DNA from: an uncultured Clostridium sp. | GTDB lineage: Bacteria > Bacillota > Clostridia > Lachnospirales > Lachnospiraceae | Direction of reading: 5' to 3' | Length of the DNA stretch: 64,000 nucleotides | NCBI GenBank assembly: GCA_900539185.1 | Contig: UQBG01000008.1 | Location: 1-64,000 of the forward strand | Shown here: piece after piece, positions 35,947 to 44,863 of the stretch | Layout: each line of letters begins with the position of its first letter | Position numbering within the stretch: position 1 is the first letter of the stretch | Made by a program: the position numbers and the translations under genes | The notes under the pieces: model-generated | Seen by the model: the letters and a program-made list of their open reading frames with translations, nothing else | What the model was told of the DNA's origin: nothing | Database searches by the model: none

Positions 35947-37800
35947 TTAAACTTCTGTGTAATCTCCGTCTACCACATCTCCATCATCTGATGAGTAATC
36001 CGGGCTTCCTGTACCGGTTCCTGCATTTGCTCCAGGACCGTTCTGCTCATACAGCTTTGAGAACAGATTCTGTGCACTGGTCATCAGCTTCTCTCTGCCT
36101 GCCTTGATCTCCTCGATATCGGAATCGGAAAGGTTCTCAACATCTGTCTTAGCTAGTGTATCCTTCAAAGCCTGTAAGTCAGCCTGTACCTGAGACTTAT
36201 CGGAATCTGATAACTTATCTCCTACCTCATCCAGTGCCTTCTCGGTCTGGAATACCATAGAATCCGCATCATTTCTTGCCTCAATGCCTTCCTTACGCTT
36301 CTTATCCTGTGCTTCGTATTCAGCAGCTTCCTTCACTGCCTTCTCAATATCATCATCTGACATTGATGTGCCGGAAGTAATGGTAATATGTTGCTCGCTA
36401 CCGGTTCCCAGATCCTTTGCGGATACGTTTACGATACCGTTTGCATCGATATCGAATGTAACCTCGATCTGTGGAACACCACGTCTTGCCGGTGCGATAC
36501 CATCCAGACGGAACCGTCCTAAGCTCTTATTATCTCTGGCGAACTGACGCTCACCCTGTACTACGTTGATATCAACGGCATCCTGATTATCCTGTGCAGT
36601 AGAGAAGATCTGGCTCTTCTTTGTAGGAATGGTTGTATTTCTCTCGATCAGGTGTGTTGCGATACCACCCATAGTCTCAATAGACAGTGTCAATGGAGTT
36701 ACATCCAACAGAAGGATTTCACCGGCACCGGCATCACCTGCTAACTTACCGCCCTGGATAGAAGCACCGATTGCAACACATTCATCCGGGTTAATACCCT
36801 TAAATGGTTCCTTACCTGTTAACTTCTTAACCATATCCTGTACTGCGATAATACGTGTAGAACCACCTACCAGCAATACCTTATCAAGTTCAGATGCTGT
36901 TAAGCCTGCATCCTTTAATGCTGTCTGTACAGGACCTGAGGTTCTGTCTACCAGACCGGCTGTCAACTCGTCGAACTTTGCTCTGGTCAGATCCATATCA
37001 AAGTGCTTTGGACCATCTGCTGTCGCTGTAATGAATGGCAGGTTGATATTTGTTGTCGTTGCTGCGGATAATTCCTTCTTAGCCTTCTCTGCAGCTTCCT
37101 TTAATCTCTGCATTGCCATCTTATCGGTTGATAAGTCAACGCCTTCCTTTGCCTTGAATTCACTTAACATATAATCTGTGATTACATTATCGAAGTCATC
37201 ACCACCCAGTCTGTTATCACCGGCAGTTGCCAATACTTCGATGACACCATCACCAATCTCGATGATAGATACATCAAATGTACCACCACCTAAATCGTAT
37301 ACCATGATCTTCTGCTCATGCTCGTTATCCAAACCATATGAAAGTGCTGCTGCTGTAGGCTCGTTAATAATACGCTTTACATCCAGACCTGCAATCTTAC
37401 CTGCATCCTTGGTTGCCTGACGCTGTGCATCTGAGAAGTAAGCAGGTACTGTAATAACTGCCTCTGTTACCTTCTCGCCTAAGTATGCTTCCGCATCGCC
37501 TTTCAGTTTCTGAAGGATCATAGCCGAAATCTCCTGTGGAGAATACTTCTTGTCATCAATGGTTACCTTGTAATCGGTACCCATATGTCTCTTGATAGAA
37601 GAAATGGTCTTATCTGCATTCGTAACAGCCTGACGCTTTGCAGGTTCCCCGACGACACGTTCACCGGTCTTTGTAAATGCTACTACAGATGGTGTTGTTC
37701 TTGCACCTTCTGCATTTGTGATAACTACCGGCTTACCACCTTCCATAACTGCTACACATGAATTTGTTGTTCCTAAGTCAATACCTATAATCTTTCCCAT
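35947..37800 (-). CDS. dnaK: Chaperone DnaK (Hsp70)
   Basis: A 617-aa Hsp70. ATPase domain begins GIDLGTTNSCVAVMEGG, with DLGGGTFDVSI and GGSTRIIAVQDM phosphate-binding motifs. The linker LLLDVTPLTLSIET leads to the substrate-binding beta domain, and the tail is Gly/Asp-rich, ending SSDDGDVVDGDYTEV. It works with the neighbouring GrpE and DnaJ under HrcA/CIRCE control. Confidence 0.98.
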   Translation of the reverse strand: MGKIIGIDLGTTNSCVAVMEGGKPVVITNAEGARTTPSVVAFTKTGERVVGEPAKRQAVTNADKTISSIKRHMGTDYKVTIDDKKYSPQEISAMILQKLKGDAEAYLGEKVTEAVITVPAYFSDAQRQATKDAGKIAGLDVKRIINEPTAAALSYGLDNEHEQKIMVYDLGGGTFDVSIIEIGDGVIEVLATAGDNRLGGDDFDNVITDYMLSEFKAKEGVDLSTDKMAMQRLKEAAEKAKKELSAATTTNINLPFITATADGPKHFDMDLTRAKFDELTAGLVDRTSGPVQTALKDAGLTASELDKVLLVGGSTRIIAVQDMVKKLTGKEPFKGINPDECVAIGASIQGGKLAGDAGAGEILLLDVTPLTLSIETMGGIATHLIERNTTIPTKKSQIFSTAQDNQDAVDINVVQGERQFARDNKSLGRFRLDGIAPARRGVPQIEVTFDIDANGIVNVSAKDLGTGSEQHITITSGTSMSDDDIEKAVKEAAEYEAQDKKRKEGIEARNDADSMVFQTEKALDEVGDKLSDSDKSQVQADLQALKDTLAKTDVENLSDSDIEEIKAGREKLMTSAQNLFSKLYEQNGPGANAGTGTGSPDYSSDDGDVVDGDYTEV

Positions 37801-37819
37801 GATCGTTTACCTCCATTTA

Positions 37820-38947
37820 TTAATTTGCAACTTTTACCATGCTGTACCGAAGTACAGAATCCTTATACATATAACCCTTCTGCATCTCTTCTGCTACTAC
37901 ATTTTCGCCAAGCGATTCGTCTTCCACATGCATCACTGCATTATGAAGATCCGGGTTAAACTCTGTGCCCTCTGCGTTCATCGGTTCTACACCGATATCT
38001 CCCAGAATGGTCATCATTTGCTTATATATTTTATCCACACCCTGTTCGAAGGCCCTGTCTTTATCCTCCTCCGGGATGGTTTGGATCGCACGTTCGAAAT
38101 TGTCCACTACCGGCAACAATTTCTCTAGTACCGCCTTGGCTCCAACATCGTACATACGACTGGCTTCCTTAGCTTCTCTGGCTCTGGCATTTTCAAACTC
38201 TGCCAGTAACCGTTTATATTTATCCTGATACTCATCCGCTACCTCCTGAAGCTTTGCTTCCCGGTCTGCGGCTGCCTTACTCTCCGGCGTTGCCTTTTCA
38301 ACAGCTTCTTCCTCTGCCGTTTCTGCTTCCGGCTTCTTCTGCTCTTTCTTCGGCTTTTCTGCTTCCTTTTGTTTCATATCCGGCACCTCCTCCTTACTTT
38401 CCTTCGGTTGTGCCTTCGCAGTCTCAGCTTCCACTGTCGCTGCTGCTTCCTGTGGCTGTGGTCTCTGTGGAACCTTCCCGGCCGTACTCTTTCTGCCGCC
38501 CTTCTTGAACTTTGGACTCTTCTTCGGCATCGACGCTTCTCCTACCGGCTCCCGCTCGTAGATATCCGTTTCTTCTTCCTTCGGTTCTGCCTTCGCCGCC
38601 TCCTTCTTCTCAGTCTCTTCTTTCTCGCTGTCTTCTGTTTCGGAACCTTTCTGCTCCGGCTGCTCTGCCTGCTGATCCTTTGCCTCTGACTGATCTTCTT
38701 CTGCTACTGCTGCTTCCTTTTCCTTGTTTGCAGCCATCTCAGCCTTCACACGATTTATGATCTCTATGGCTTCTGCTTCTGCTTTGCGCTCCGCTTCTTC
38801 CTTTGCCTTCTTTTCAGCCTCCTGCTTCACAGCTTCTTTCTTGCGTTCTGCTTCCATTACCGCCTTCAGTCTTGCTTCTTCCGCAGCTTCCGCTTCCGCC
38901 TGTTCCTTTTCTACCTTTTCAAAGTACTCTTTCTGAAGTTCATTCAT
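37820..38947 (-). CDS. grpE: Nucleotide exchange factor GrpE with a long charged N-terminal extension
   Basis: A 375-aa protein. Only the last 150 residues or so are typical GrpE (EYQDKYKRLLAEFENARAREAKEA coiled coil, then the beta domain with LLPVVDNFERAIQ, GVDKIYKQMMTILGDIGVEPMNAEGTEFNPDLHNAVM and GYMYKDSVLRYSMVKVAN). The first 225 residues are an Ala/Glu/Lys-rich, low-complexity and probably disordered or helical region with a basic patch near residues 140-160. Ordinary GrpE is about 190-200 aa. No internal start with a good ribosome site was evident. It releases ADP from DnaK. Gap to dnaK is 19 bp. Confidence 0.92.
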   Translation of the reverse strand: MNELQKEYFEKVEKEQAEAEAAEEARLKAVMEAERKKEAVKQEAEKKAKEEAERKAEAEAIEIINRVKAEMAANKEKEAAVAEEDQSEAKDQQAEQPEQKGSETEDSEKEETEKKEAAKAEPKEEETDIYEREPVGEASMPKKSPKFKKGGRKSTAGKVPQRPQPQEAAATVEAETAKAQPKESKEEVPDMKQKEAEKPKKEQKKPEAETAEEEAVEKATPESKAAADREAKLQEVADEYQDKYKRLLAEFENARAREAKEASRMYDVGAKAVLEKLLPVVDNFERAIQTIPEEDKDRAFEQGVDKIYKQMMTILGDIGVEPMNAEGTEFNPDLHNAVMHVEDESLGENVVAEEMQKGYMYKDSVLRYSMVKVAN

Positions 38948-38975
38948 TCGATTCTCATCTCCTTACTTCTATTCG

Positions 38976-40019
38976 CTATGTGTCTTTCTTATTAAAGATT
39001 GCGTCTAATTCTACCGTCAATTCCTTCAGCGTACTCACAACCTTCTTATAGTCCATACGCTTTGGTCCAATGATTCCTATGGTTCCCTTCGCTCCTTCCT
39101 GTAGTTCATATGTTGCTGTCACTACACTCAGATCTTTCATATTCTGAACCGGTGTCTCATCGCCTATATATACCTGAATTCCTTTATCATTGTTATTCAG
39201 GGTTTCATCAACCAGCTTATTCAGCATCTTCTTCTCTTCTATCGTATCGATCAATACGCTGGCCTTTTCTTCCTCGCCAATCTCCGGATACTTCAGAAGA
39301 TTTGTAGCTCCACTGGTAAATATCTGTCGCTCATCTGCTTCCTTGACTGCCTCAACCACACCGTTCAATATCTGATCCAACACATCCGCATAGACTCCTG
39401 CCTGTGCTTTCATCATCTGGATCATCTCAATATTGATATCACTTAATGCTGCGCCCTGCAGGAAGGAATTCATCAGAATACTCAGCTTCAGGACTTCATC
39501 ATTTCCAAGTGGCATGTCAACCGGAATCAACTGATTCTTAATTACATTTCCATCCACAACGATTACTGCCAGAATCCGGCTCTCATCTACCATCGTAAGC
39601 TGTAAAAACTTCACTCGGTTCTGCTGATTCTGCGGTGCCGTAATCATCGCCGTATAGTTCGTATTATATGCCAGTACCTTTGCTACCTGCTTTAGCATTA
39701 CTTCCATACGGTCAACCCGTTCCAGCAGTCCCTCGCGCTCCTGCTTCATCTCTTCCACTTCACTGTCATGATCCTGCATGAGCTGATCAACATAGATCCG
39801 ATATCCGGCATCGGTTGGGATTCTTCCGGCAGATGTATGTGGCTGTTCAATATAACCACTCTCTTCCAGGTCTGCCATTTCGTTTCGAATGGTGGCTGAA
39901 CTGAGGTTCAGATCCGTATATTTTGAAATTGTACGAGAGCCAACCGGCTCACCGGTCTCCAGATAGTTTGCTACTATTGCCTGAAGAATCTTCATTTTCC
40001 GTTCGCTTAACTGCTCCAT
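38976..40019 (-). CDS. hrcA: Heat-inducible transcription repressor HrcA
   Basis: A 347-aa repressor: N-terminal winged helix (RKMKILQAIVANYLETGEPVGSRTISKY, then LSSATIRNEMADLEESGYIEQPHTSAGRIPTDAGYR) and GAF-like C-terminal domain (IGIIGPKRMDYKKVV). It binds CIRCE and represses this operon. The open frame begins at 40076, inside the CIRCE element, but homologues start near MEQLSERKMK. An AAAGGGTGA site lies just before the ATG at 40019, so I place the start there. Confidence 0.93.
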   Translation of the reverse strand: MEQLSERKMKILQAIVANYLETGEPVGSRTISKYTDLNLSSATIRNEMADLEESGYIEQPHTSAGRIPTDAGYRIYVDQLMQDHDSEVEEMKQEREGLLERVDRMEVMLKQVAKVLAYNTNYTAMITAPQNQQNRVKFLQLTMVDESRILAVIVVDGNVIKNQLIPVDMPLGNDEVLKLSILMNSFLQGAALSDINIEMIQMMKAQAGVYADVLDQILNGVVEAVKEADERQIFTSGATNLLKYPEIGEEEKASVLIDTIEEKKMLNKLVDETLNNNDKGIQVYIGDETPVQNMKDLSVVTATYELQEGAKGTIGIIGPKRMDYKKVVSTLKELTVELDAIFNKKDT

Positions 40020-40065
40020 ACAATCACCCTTTCCCGGAACCCTTCCTATCCGTTTTTCTTTGCTG

Positions 40066-40092
40066 TTAGCACTCATTTGTTCCGAGTGCTAA
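40066..40092 (-). promoter_or_regulatory. CIRCE operator (HrcA binding site)
   Basis: Perfect inverted repeat TTAGCACTC (40066-40074), 9-base spacer, GAGTGCTAA (40084-40092). This is the exact CIRCE consensus. It lies just downstream of the promoter at 40104-40132 and before the hrcA start codon, giving negative autoregulation of hrcA-grpE-dnaK-dnaJ and the genes beyond. Confidence 0.97.
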
Positions 40093-40103
40093 CATCTAGG
40101 TAT

Positions 40104-40132
40104 AACTTAACACCACCCCTTAGCTTTGTCAA
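40104..40132 (-). promoter_or_regulatory. Heat-shock operon promoter
   Basis: On the minus strand TTGACA (40132-40127), 17 bases and TAAGTT (40109-40104), the latter preceded by a TGt extension. The perfect -35 and the position directly before CIRCE make this the likely sigma-A start of hrcA-grpE-dnaK-dnaJ. Confidence 0.65.
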
Positions 40133-40173
40133 GGGACTTTTTTATATTTTTTTATTATTTTTTCGTTTCTTTC

Positions 40174-41325
40174 TCAGGTATCTAACAGAAAGTCCGCAAA
40201 GATCTGATTGCTTACATCGATCCCCCGCTCCGTCAACTGCAGCCATCCGTTCTTTCGCCGTAAAAGTCCCTGTTTTTCATAGGATTGGATCACCGGTCCA
40301 TAGACTTCGTCCATTGGTTTTCCAAACCGTTTCTCGAAGCCTTCTATCGACACTCCGCACATCATACGCAGTCCCAGAAACATGTATTCTTCCATCCGGC
40401 TGTTCTCGGTATCCGGAACCACATCCTTACGCATTTCCGTAATTTTCCCCGCCTGTGCCAGCGAGCAGTAGTTCTGCATGTTATTCGGATTATGATACCG
40501 TTGCCCGCGGAAGTAAGAAGAGGCTCCCAGTCCAAGTCCCAGATAGTCCCCACCTGTCCAATATACCTGATTGTGCCGGCAGGCATATCCGGCTTTGGCA
40601 TAATTTGATATTTCATACCGCTCGTAGCCTTCTCCCTGCAATGCCTTCCGGGTATAATAATACATCCGGCGTTCCTCCTGTTCGGATGGCAGTTCCTTCA
40701 AAAGTGTCTCATCCTCTGCCAGAGGCGTTCCTTCCTCCACGATCAGGCTATAAGCAGAGATATGTTCCGGCTTTAAGGCTGTTATACGTGCCAGTGTCTG
40801 CCCATAGGAATGAAGATTCTGCCCCGGTAAAGCCGCCATAATATCAACATTGATATTTCGGAATCCCATCGCTCTGGCCAGCTGATAGTTTGCCACAAAC
40901 TGCTCATAGTTATGAATCCTTCCCAGTTTCTTCAGTTCATCGTTCCGGCTGCTCTGCAGTCCGATGCTCAGCCGGTTAATTCCACAGGTTCGATATTCTG
41001 CCAGTTTTTCTCTCGTCAATGTTCCGGGATTCGCCTCCAGCGTTATCTCCGCATCCTCCGATATCTGCCATACGGAATAGAGCTTGTGAAACAATTGTTC
41101 CACAAGCCCTTCTTTTAAAATGGACGGTGTTCCGCCTCCCAGGAACAGCGTCGTTACTTTATAGCCCTGTGCAAGCTCCCGATATGCCTCGATTTCCTGC
41201 ATCAACGCTTCCATATAACGAATCTGTTCTCCTTCTGTACAGGAGGGGAACGAAAGAAAATCGCAGTATCTGCACTTGCTTACGCAAAACGGGATATGAA
41301 TATATAAGCTGATATCCTGTTTCAT
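40174..41325 (-). CDS. hemW: HemW-like radical SAM heme chaperone
   Basis: A 383-aa radical-SAM protein: SLYIHIPFCVSKCRYCDF carries the CxxxCxxC cluster motif, LFLGGGTPSIL and NPGTLT follow, and CRHNQVYWTGGDYLGLGLGASS carries the HNxxYW heme-binding motif of HemW. The length and that motif distinguish it from true HemN (about 450 aa). In Bacillus the same lepA-hemW-hrcA order exists. A GGAGG site precedes the ATG; lepA ends 21 bp upstream. Confidence 0.9.
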   Translation of the reverse strand: MKQDISLYIHIPFCVSKCRYCDFLSFPSCTEGEQIRYMEALMQEIEAYRELAQGYKVTTLFLGGGTPSILKEGLVEQLFHKLYSVWQISEDAEITLEANPGTLTREKLAEYRTCGINRLSIGLQSSRNDELKKLGRIHNYEQFVANYQLARAMGFRNINVDIMAALPGQNLHSYGQTLARITALKPEHISAYSLIVEEGTPLAEDETLLKELPSEQEERRMYYYTRKALQGEGYERYEISNYAKAGYACRHNQVYWTGGDYLGLGLGASSYFRGQRYHNPNNMQNYCSLAQAGKITEMRKDVVPDTENSRMEEYMFLGLRMMCGVSIEGFEKRFGKPMDEVYGPVIQSYEKQGLLRRKNGWLQLTERGIDVSNQIFADFLLDT

Positions 41326-41346
41326 CCTTCTTTCCTCCCCATCGTT

Positions 41347-43161
41347 CTACTCACTATCCAGCTTCAGCACACTCATAAATGCTTTTTGCGGAATCTCTAC
41401 ATTTCCCACCTGTCGCATCCGTTTCTTGCCTTCCTTCTGCTTTTCCAGAAGCTTTCTCTTTCGTGAAATATCTCCGCCGTAGCACTTTGCCAGCACATCC
41501 TTACGCATAGCCTTAACCGTTTCTCTGGCGATGACCTTGCCACCAATTGCCGCCTGAATCGGAATCTCAAACAGATGTCTCGGAATCTCATCCTTTAGCT
41601 TCTCACACATCTTCCGTCCACGCTCATATGCTCCATCCGCATGAACAATAAAGGACAGTGCATCGACTTCCTCCTTATTGATCAGAATATCCAGCTTCAC
41701 CAGCTTAGACTGTCTGTACTCCTTCATCTCATAATCAAAGGATGCATATCCTCTGGAGCGTGATTTCAGTACATCAAAGAAATCATATATAATCTCATTT
41801 AATGGCAGTTCATACTTTAATAACGCACGGGTTTCTTCCATATATTCCATACTGATATAGATTCCGCGTCGTTCCTGACACAACTGCATAATCGGTCCGA
41901 CAAAGTCCTTTGTCACCATAATCTCAGCCGATACAAACGGTTCTTCCATATATTCGATCTCAGACGGATCCGGAAGATTCGATGGATTGGTCAGTTCGAT
42001 CATCTCACCGTTGGTTTTGTGTACCCGATAGACAACGCCCGGTGCTGTCGTTACCAGATCCAGATTATACTCCCGCTCCAGACGTTCCTGTATAATCTCC
42101 AGATGCAACAGTCCCAGAAATCCGCACCGGAATCCGAAGCCCAGTGCCACAGAGGTCTCCGGCTCAAACTGCAGTGCAGCATCATTTAACTGCAGCTTTT
42201 CTAATGCGTCTCTTAAATCCGGATACTTTGCTCCGTCTGCCGGATACAGACCACAGAATACCATCGGATTCACCTTTTTATACCCGGGCAGCGGTTCCGC
42301 ACATGCCCGGCCTGCTTCTGTGACAGTATCACCGACCTGCGTATCTTTTACATTTTTTAAGCTGGCGGTTATATACCCAACCATACCCGCCGACAGTTCC
42401 TCACAGGGGATGAACTGACCGGCGCCAAAGATTCCTACCTCTACAACATCTTCTTCCGCTCCCGTTGCCATCATACGGATACGGGTGCCCTTCTTCACAC
42501 AACCGTTCTTCACACGACAGAAGATGATAACCCCCTTATAAGAATCATAAATGCTGTCAAAGATCAGTGCCTGCAACGGTGCCTCCGGATCTCCCTGCGG
42601 TGCCGGTATCTTCGTTACGATCTGCTCCAACACCTGATCAATATTTACACCGGTCTTTGCAGAGATCAGCGGTGCCTCCTCCGCATCCAGTCCGATCACA
42701 TCCTCGATCTCGCTCTTTACCCGTTCCGGCTCCGCACTCGGCAGATCAATCTTATTGATAACCGGCATAACCTCCAGATCATGATCCAGTGCCAGATATA
42801 CATTCGCCAGTGTCTGTGCTTCGATTCCCTGTGCCGCATCCACTACCAGAATCGCACCCTCACAGGCAGCCAGGCTCCTGGATACCTCATAGTTAAAGTC
42901 TACATGCCCCGGTGTATCAATCAGATTGAAGATATACTCTTCCCCATCCTGTGCCTGATACACGGTACGAACGGCCTGTGCCTTTATCGTAATTCCCCGT
43001 TCCCGTTCCAGATCCATATTATCCAGAACCTGTGCCTGCATCTCCCGGCTGGTCAGAAGTCCGGTCTTTTCTATGATCCGGTCTGCTAACGTCGATTTAC
43101 CATGATCGATATGGGCAATAATGCAAAAATTACGAATCTTACTCTGATCTATATGAGACAT
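41347..43161 (-). CDS. lepA: Elongation factor 4 (LepA)
   Basis: A 604-aa translational GTPase. The start MSHIDQSKIRNF (43161) is chosen because GGAGG lies 7 bases before it; the frame is open 9 codons further. Motifs: AHIDHGKSTLADRI (G1), ERGITI (G2), DTPGHVDF (G3), NKIDLP (G4) and the LepA-specific C-terminal domain with KAYGG-type residues (CYGGDISRKRKLLEKQKEGKKRMR). It back-translocates or rescues stalled ribosomes. Confidence 0.96.
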   Translation of the reverse strand: MSHIDQSKIRNFCIIAHIDHGKSTLADRIIEKTGLLTSREMQAQVLDNMDLERERGITIKAQAVRTVYQAQDGEEYIFNLIDTPGHVDFNYEVSRSLAACEGAILVVDAAQGIEAQTLANVYLALDHDLEVMPVINKIDLPSAEPERVKSEIEDVIGLDAEEAPLISAKTGVNIDQVLEQIVTKIPAPQGDPEAPLQALIFDSIYDSYKGVIIFCRVKNGCVKKGTRIRMMATGAEEDVVEVGIFGAGQFIPCEELSAGMVGYITASLKNVKDTQVGDTVTEAGRACAEPLPGYKKVNPMVFCGLYPADGAKYPDLRDALEKLQLNDAALQFEPETSVALGFGFRCGFLGLLHLEIIQERLEREYNLDLVTTAPGVVYRVHKTNGEMIELTNPSNLPDPSEIEYMEEPFVSAEIMVTKDFVGPIMQLCQERRGIYISMEYMEETRALLKYELPLNEIIYDFFDVLKSRSRGYASFDYEMKEYRQSKLVKLDILINKEEVDALSFIVHADGAYERGRKMCEKLKDEIPRHLFEIPIQAAIGGKVIARETVKAMRKDVLAKCYGGDISRKRKLLEKQKEGKKRMRQVGNVEIPQKAFMSVLKLDSE

Positions 43162-43224
43162 GTATATTCCTCCGATTTTATTATTCATTCACAATACTAG
43201 CGGTAGTATAGCATACTTATGAGT

Positions 43225-43254
43225 ATTTTACCATTTTTTCCTTGTGATTATCAA
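43225..43254 (-). promoter_or_regulatory. Candidate promoter of lepA
   Basis: On the minus strand TTGATA (43254-43249), 18 bases and TAAAAT (43230-43225). It lies about 65 bases before the lepA ATG and abuts the putative sigG promoter on the other strand. Confidence 0.5.
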
Positions 43255-43285
43255 TGAATAAAGTGTTTTCCTTTCGTAAATCCTA
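43255..43285 (+). promoter_or_regulatory. Possible forespore-type promoter of sigG
   Basis: TGAATA (43255-43260), 18 bases, AATCCTA (43279-43285). The -35 fits the sigma-G/sigma-F class and the -10 matches the sigma-G form CATACTA at five of seven positions. It is 38 bases before the sigG ATG. sigG in Bacillus is read by sigma-F and sigma-G. A weak match needing support. Confidence 0.35.
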
Positions 43286-43322
43286 GTACATAGGATTACG
43301 TTTCAAACGGAGGAAACATCTT

Positions 43323-44105
43323 ATGGGACTGAACAAGGTAGATCTATGTGGAATGAATACCTCTCATCTTCCACTTCTGAGCAACGAAGAAAAGGACCAG
43401 TTATTTGAGCAAATCGAACAGGGTGACCGAACGGCCCGTGAACGATTGATCGAAGGGAATCTGCGGCTGGTTCTCAGTGTGATCCAGCGTTTTTCCAGTA
43501 ATGCCGAACAGGCAGATGATCTGTTTCAGATCGGCTGCATCGGACTCATGAAAGCGATCGATAACTTTGACCGATCCTTAAATGTCCGATTTTCCACCTA
43601 TGCGGTTCCTATGATCATAGGGGAATGCCGGCGCTATCTGCGGGACAACAATTCCATCCGTGTTTCCCGTTCTCTGCGCGATATCGCCTATAAGGCAATC
43701 TACGCAAAGGAACAGTATCTGCGGATCCATGATAAAGAACCTACCATAGATGAGATCGCCACCGAGATCGGGATGGATAAAGAGGCTGTCGTCATGGCGC
43801 TCGATGCCATCGCCAGCCCAATGTCCCTATATGAGCCGATCTATCAGGAGGGCGGTGACAATCTCTATCTCATGGATCAGGTCCGAGACAAGAAAAATAC
43901 AGAAGCTGCATGGGTGGAGGATCTATCACTGAAGGAAGCGATGCACCGCCTGTCAGAACGGGAATATACCATCATACGCCTTCGTTTCTTTGAAGGCAAA
44001 ACCCAGACCGAAGTAGCAGAGGAGATCTCTATCTCTCAGGCACAGGTCAGCCGTCTGGAAAAAGGTGCCTTAAAAAATATGCATAAATATCTGGCTGACA
44101 ATTAG
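43323..44105 (+). CDS. sigG: Sporulation sigma factor G
   Basis: A 260-aa sigma factor nearly diagnostic for sigma-G: N-terminus KVDLCGMNTSHLPLLSNEE, region 2 LVLSVIQRF, DDLFQIGCIGLMKAIDNFD, VRFSTYAVPMIIGECRRYLRDNN, region 3 SIRVSRSLRDIAYKA, and region 4 with the helix-turn-helix TEVAEEISISQAQVSRLEKGALKNM. It directs late forespore genes. GGAGG lies 9 bases before the ATG. Unlike the spoIIGA-sigE-sigG order of Bacillus, it faces sigE head-on with a 26-bp gap. Confidence 0.95.
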   Translation: MGLNKVDLCGMNTSHLPLLSNEEKDQLFEQIEQGDRTARERLIEGNLRLVLSVIQRFSSNAEQADDLFQIGCIGLMKAIDNFDRSLNVRFSTYAVPMIIGECRRYLRDNNSIRVSRSLRDIAYKAIYAKEQYLRIHDKEPTIDEIATEIGMDKEAVVMALDAIASPMSLYEPIYQEGGDNLYLMDQVRDKKNTEAAWVEDLSLKEAMHRLSEREYTIIRLRFFEGKTQTEVAEEISISQAQVSRLEKGALKNMHKYLADN

Positions 44106-44131
44106 GCCGGCATCTCTCCCTTCCACAGTCC

Positions 44132-44863
44132 TCAGGAAGCCATCTCCCGCTTTAACCGTTTTATGATCTTCTTCTCCAGGCGGGAGATGTAGGACTGGGA
44201 GATGCCAAGCATATCCGCTACCTCCTTCTGTGTCAGCTCTTCTCCGCTATCGGAATTCAGTCCAAACCGCAGTTCTATAATCATCCGTTCTCTTGGTGTC
44301 AGAACTGCCAGGGCCTTCTTCAGCATCTTACGATCGACCTCATCCTCGATATCCCGATAGATGACATCCTCATCTGTTCCCAGAATATCCGACAACAGCA
44401 GTTCATTTCCATCCCAGTCTACATTGAGCGGTTCATCGATGGATACCTCCATCTTTGTCTTATTGGTTCTTCTCAGATACATCAAAATCTCATTTTCTAT
44501 ACATCTGGAGGCATATGTCGCCAGCTTGATCTTTTTATCTGATACGAAGGTATTGATTGCTTTGATCAGACCGATGGTTCCGATGGATATCAGATCCTCT
44601 ACGCCTACGCCGGTATTATCGAACTTTTTCGCTATGTACACAACCAGTCGAAGATTCCGCTCGATCAGAATACTCTTTGCCTCGGCTTCCCGTTCTGTTC
44701 CCAGTTGCTTCAACAGTCGCCGTTCCTCCTCCGCCTCCAAAGGTGGTGGTAAGATTTCTGTTCCCCCTATATAATGTAATTCCCCCTTCGGCATAAATAA
44801 AAAACCGGCTAAACGACCGGTCAGAGACAGCTTAAACTTATCTCCGCTCACTACCTGCAACAT
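44132..44863 (-). CDS. sigE: Sporulation sigma factor E (pro-sigma-E)
   Basis: A 243-aa sigma factor: a roughly 25-30-residue hydrophobic/basic pro-sequence (FKLSLTGRLAGFLFM) then YIGGTEILPPPLEAEEE, region 2 NLRLVVYIAKKF, GVEDLISIGTIGLIKAI, KLATYASRCIENEILMYLRR and region 4 KEVADMLGISQSYISRLEKKIIKRL. It controls early mother-cell genes after the pro-peptide is removed by SpoIIGA, encoded directly upstream with a 13-bp overlap. GGAGG lies 7 bases before the ATG. Confidence 0.96.
   Translation of the reverse strand: MLQVVSGDKFKLSLTGRLAGFLFMPKGELHYIGGTEILPPPLEAEEERRLLKQLGTEREAEAKSILIERNLRLVVYIAKKFDNTGVGVEDLISIGTIGLIKAINTFVSDKKIKLATYASRCIENEILMYLRRTNKTKMEVSIDEPLNVDWDGNELLLSDILGTDEDVIYRDIEDEVDRKMLKKALAVLTPRERMIIELRFGLNSDSGEELTQKEVADMLGISQSYISRLEKKIIKRLKREMAS

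Noticed and set aside
36629..37174. 181-codon plus-strand open frame opposite dnaK
   Set aside because: A well-known type of shadow frame antisense to dnaK; not taken as a gene.
40020..40076. N-terminal extension of hrcA into the CIRCE element
   Set aside because: It would make the operator part of the coding sequence; homologues start at the downstream ATG, which has a ribosome site.
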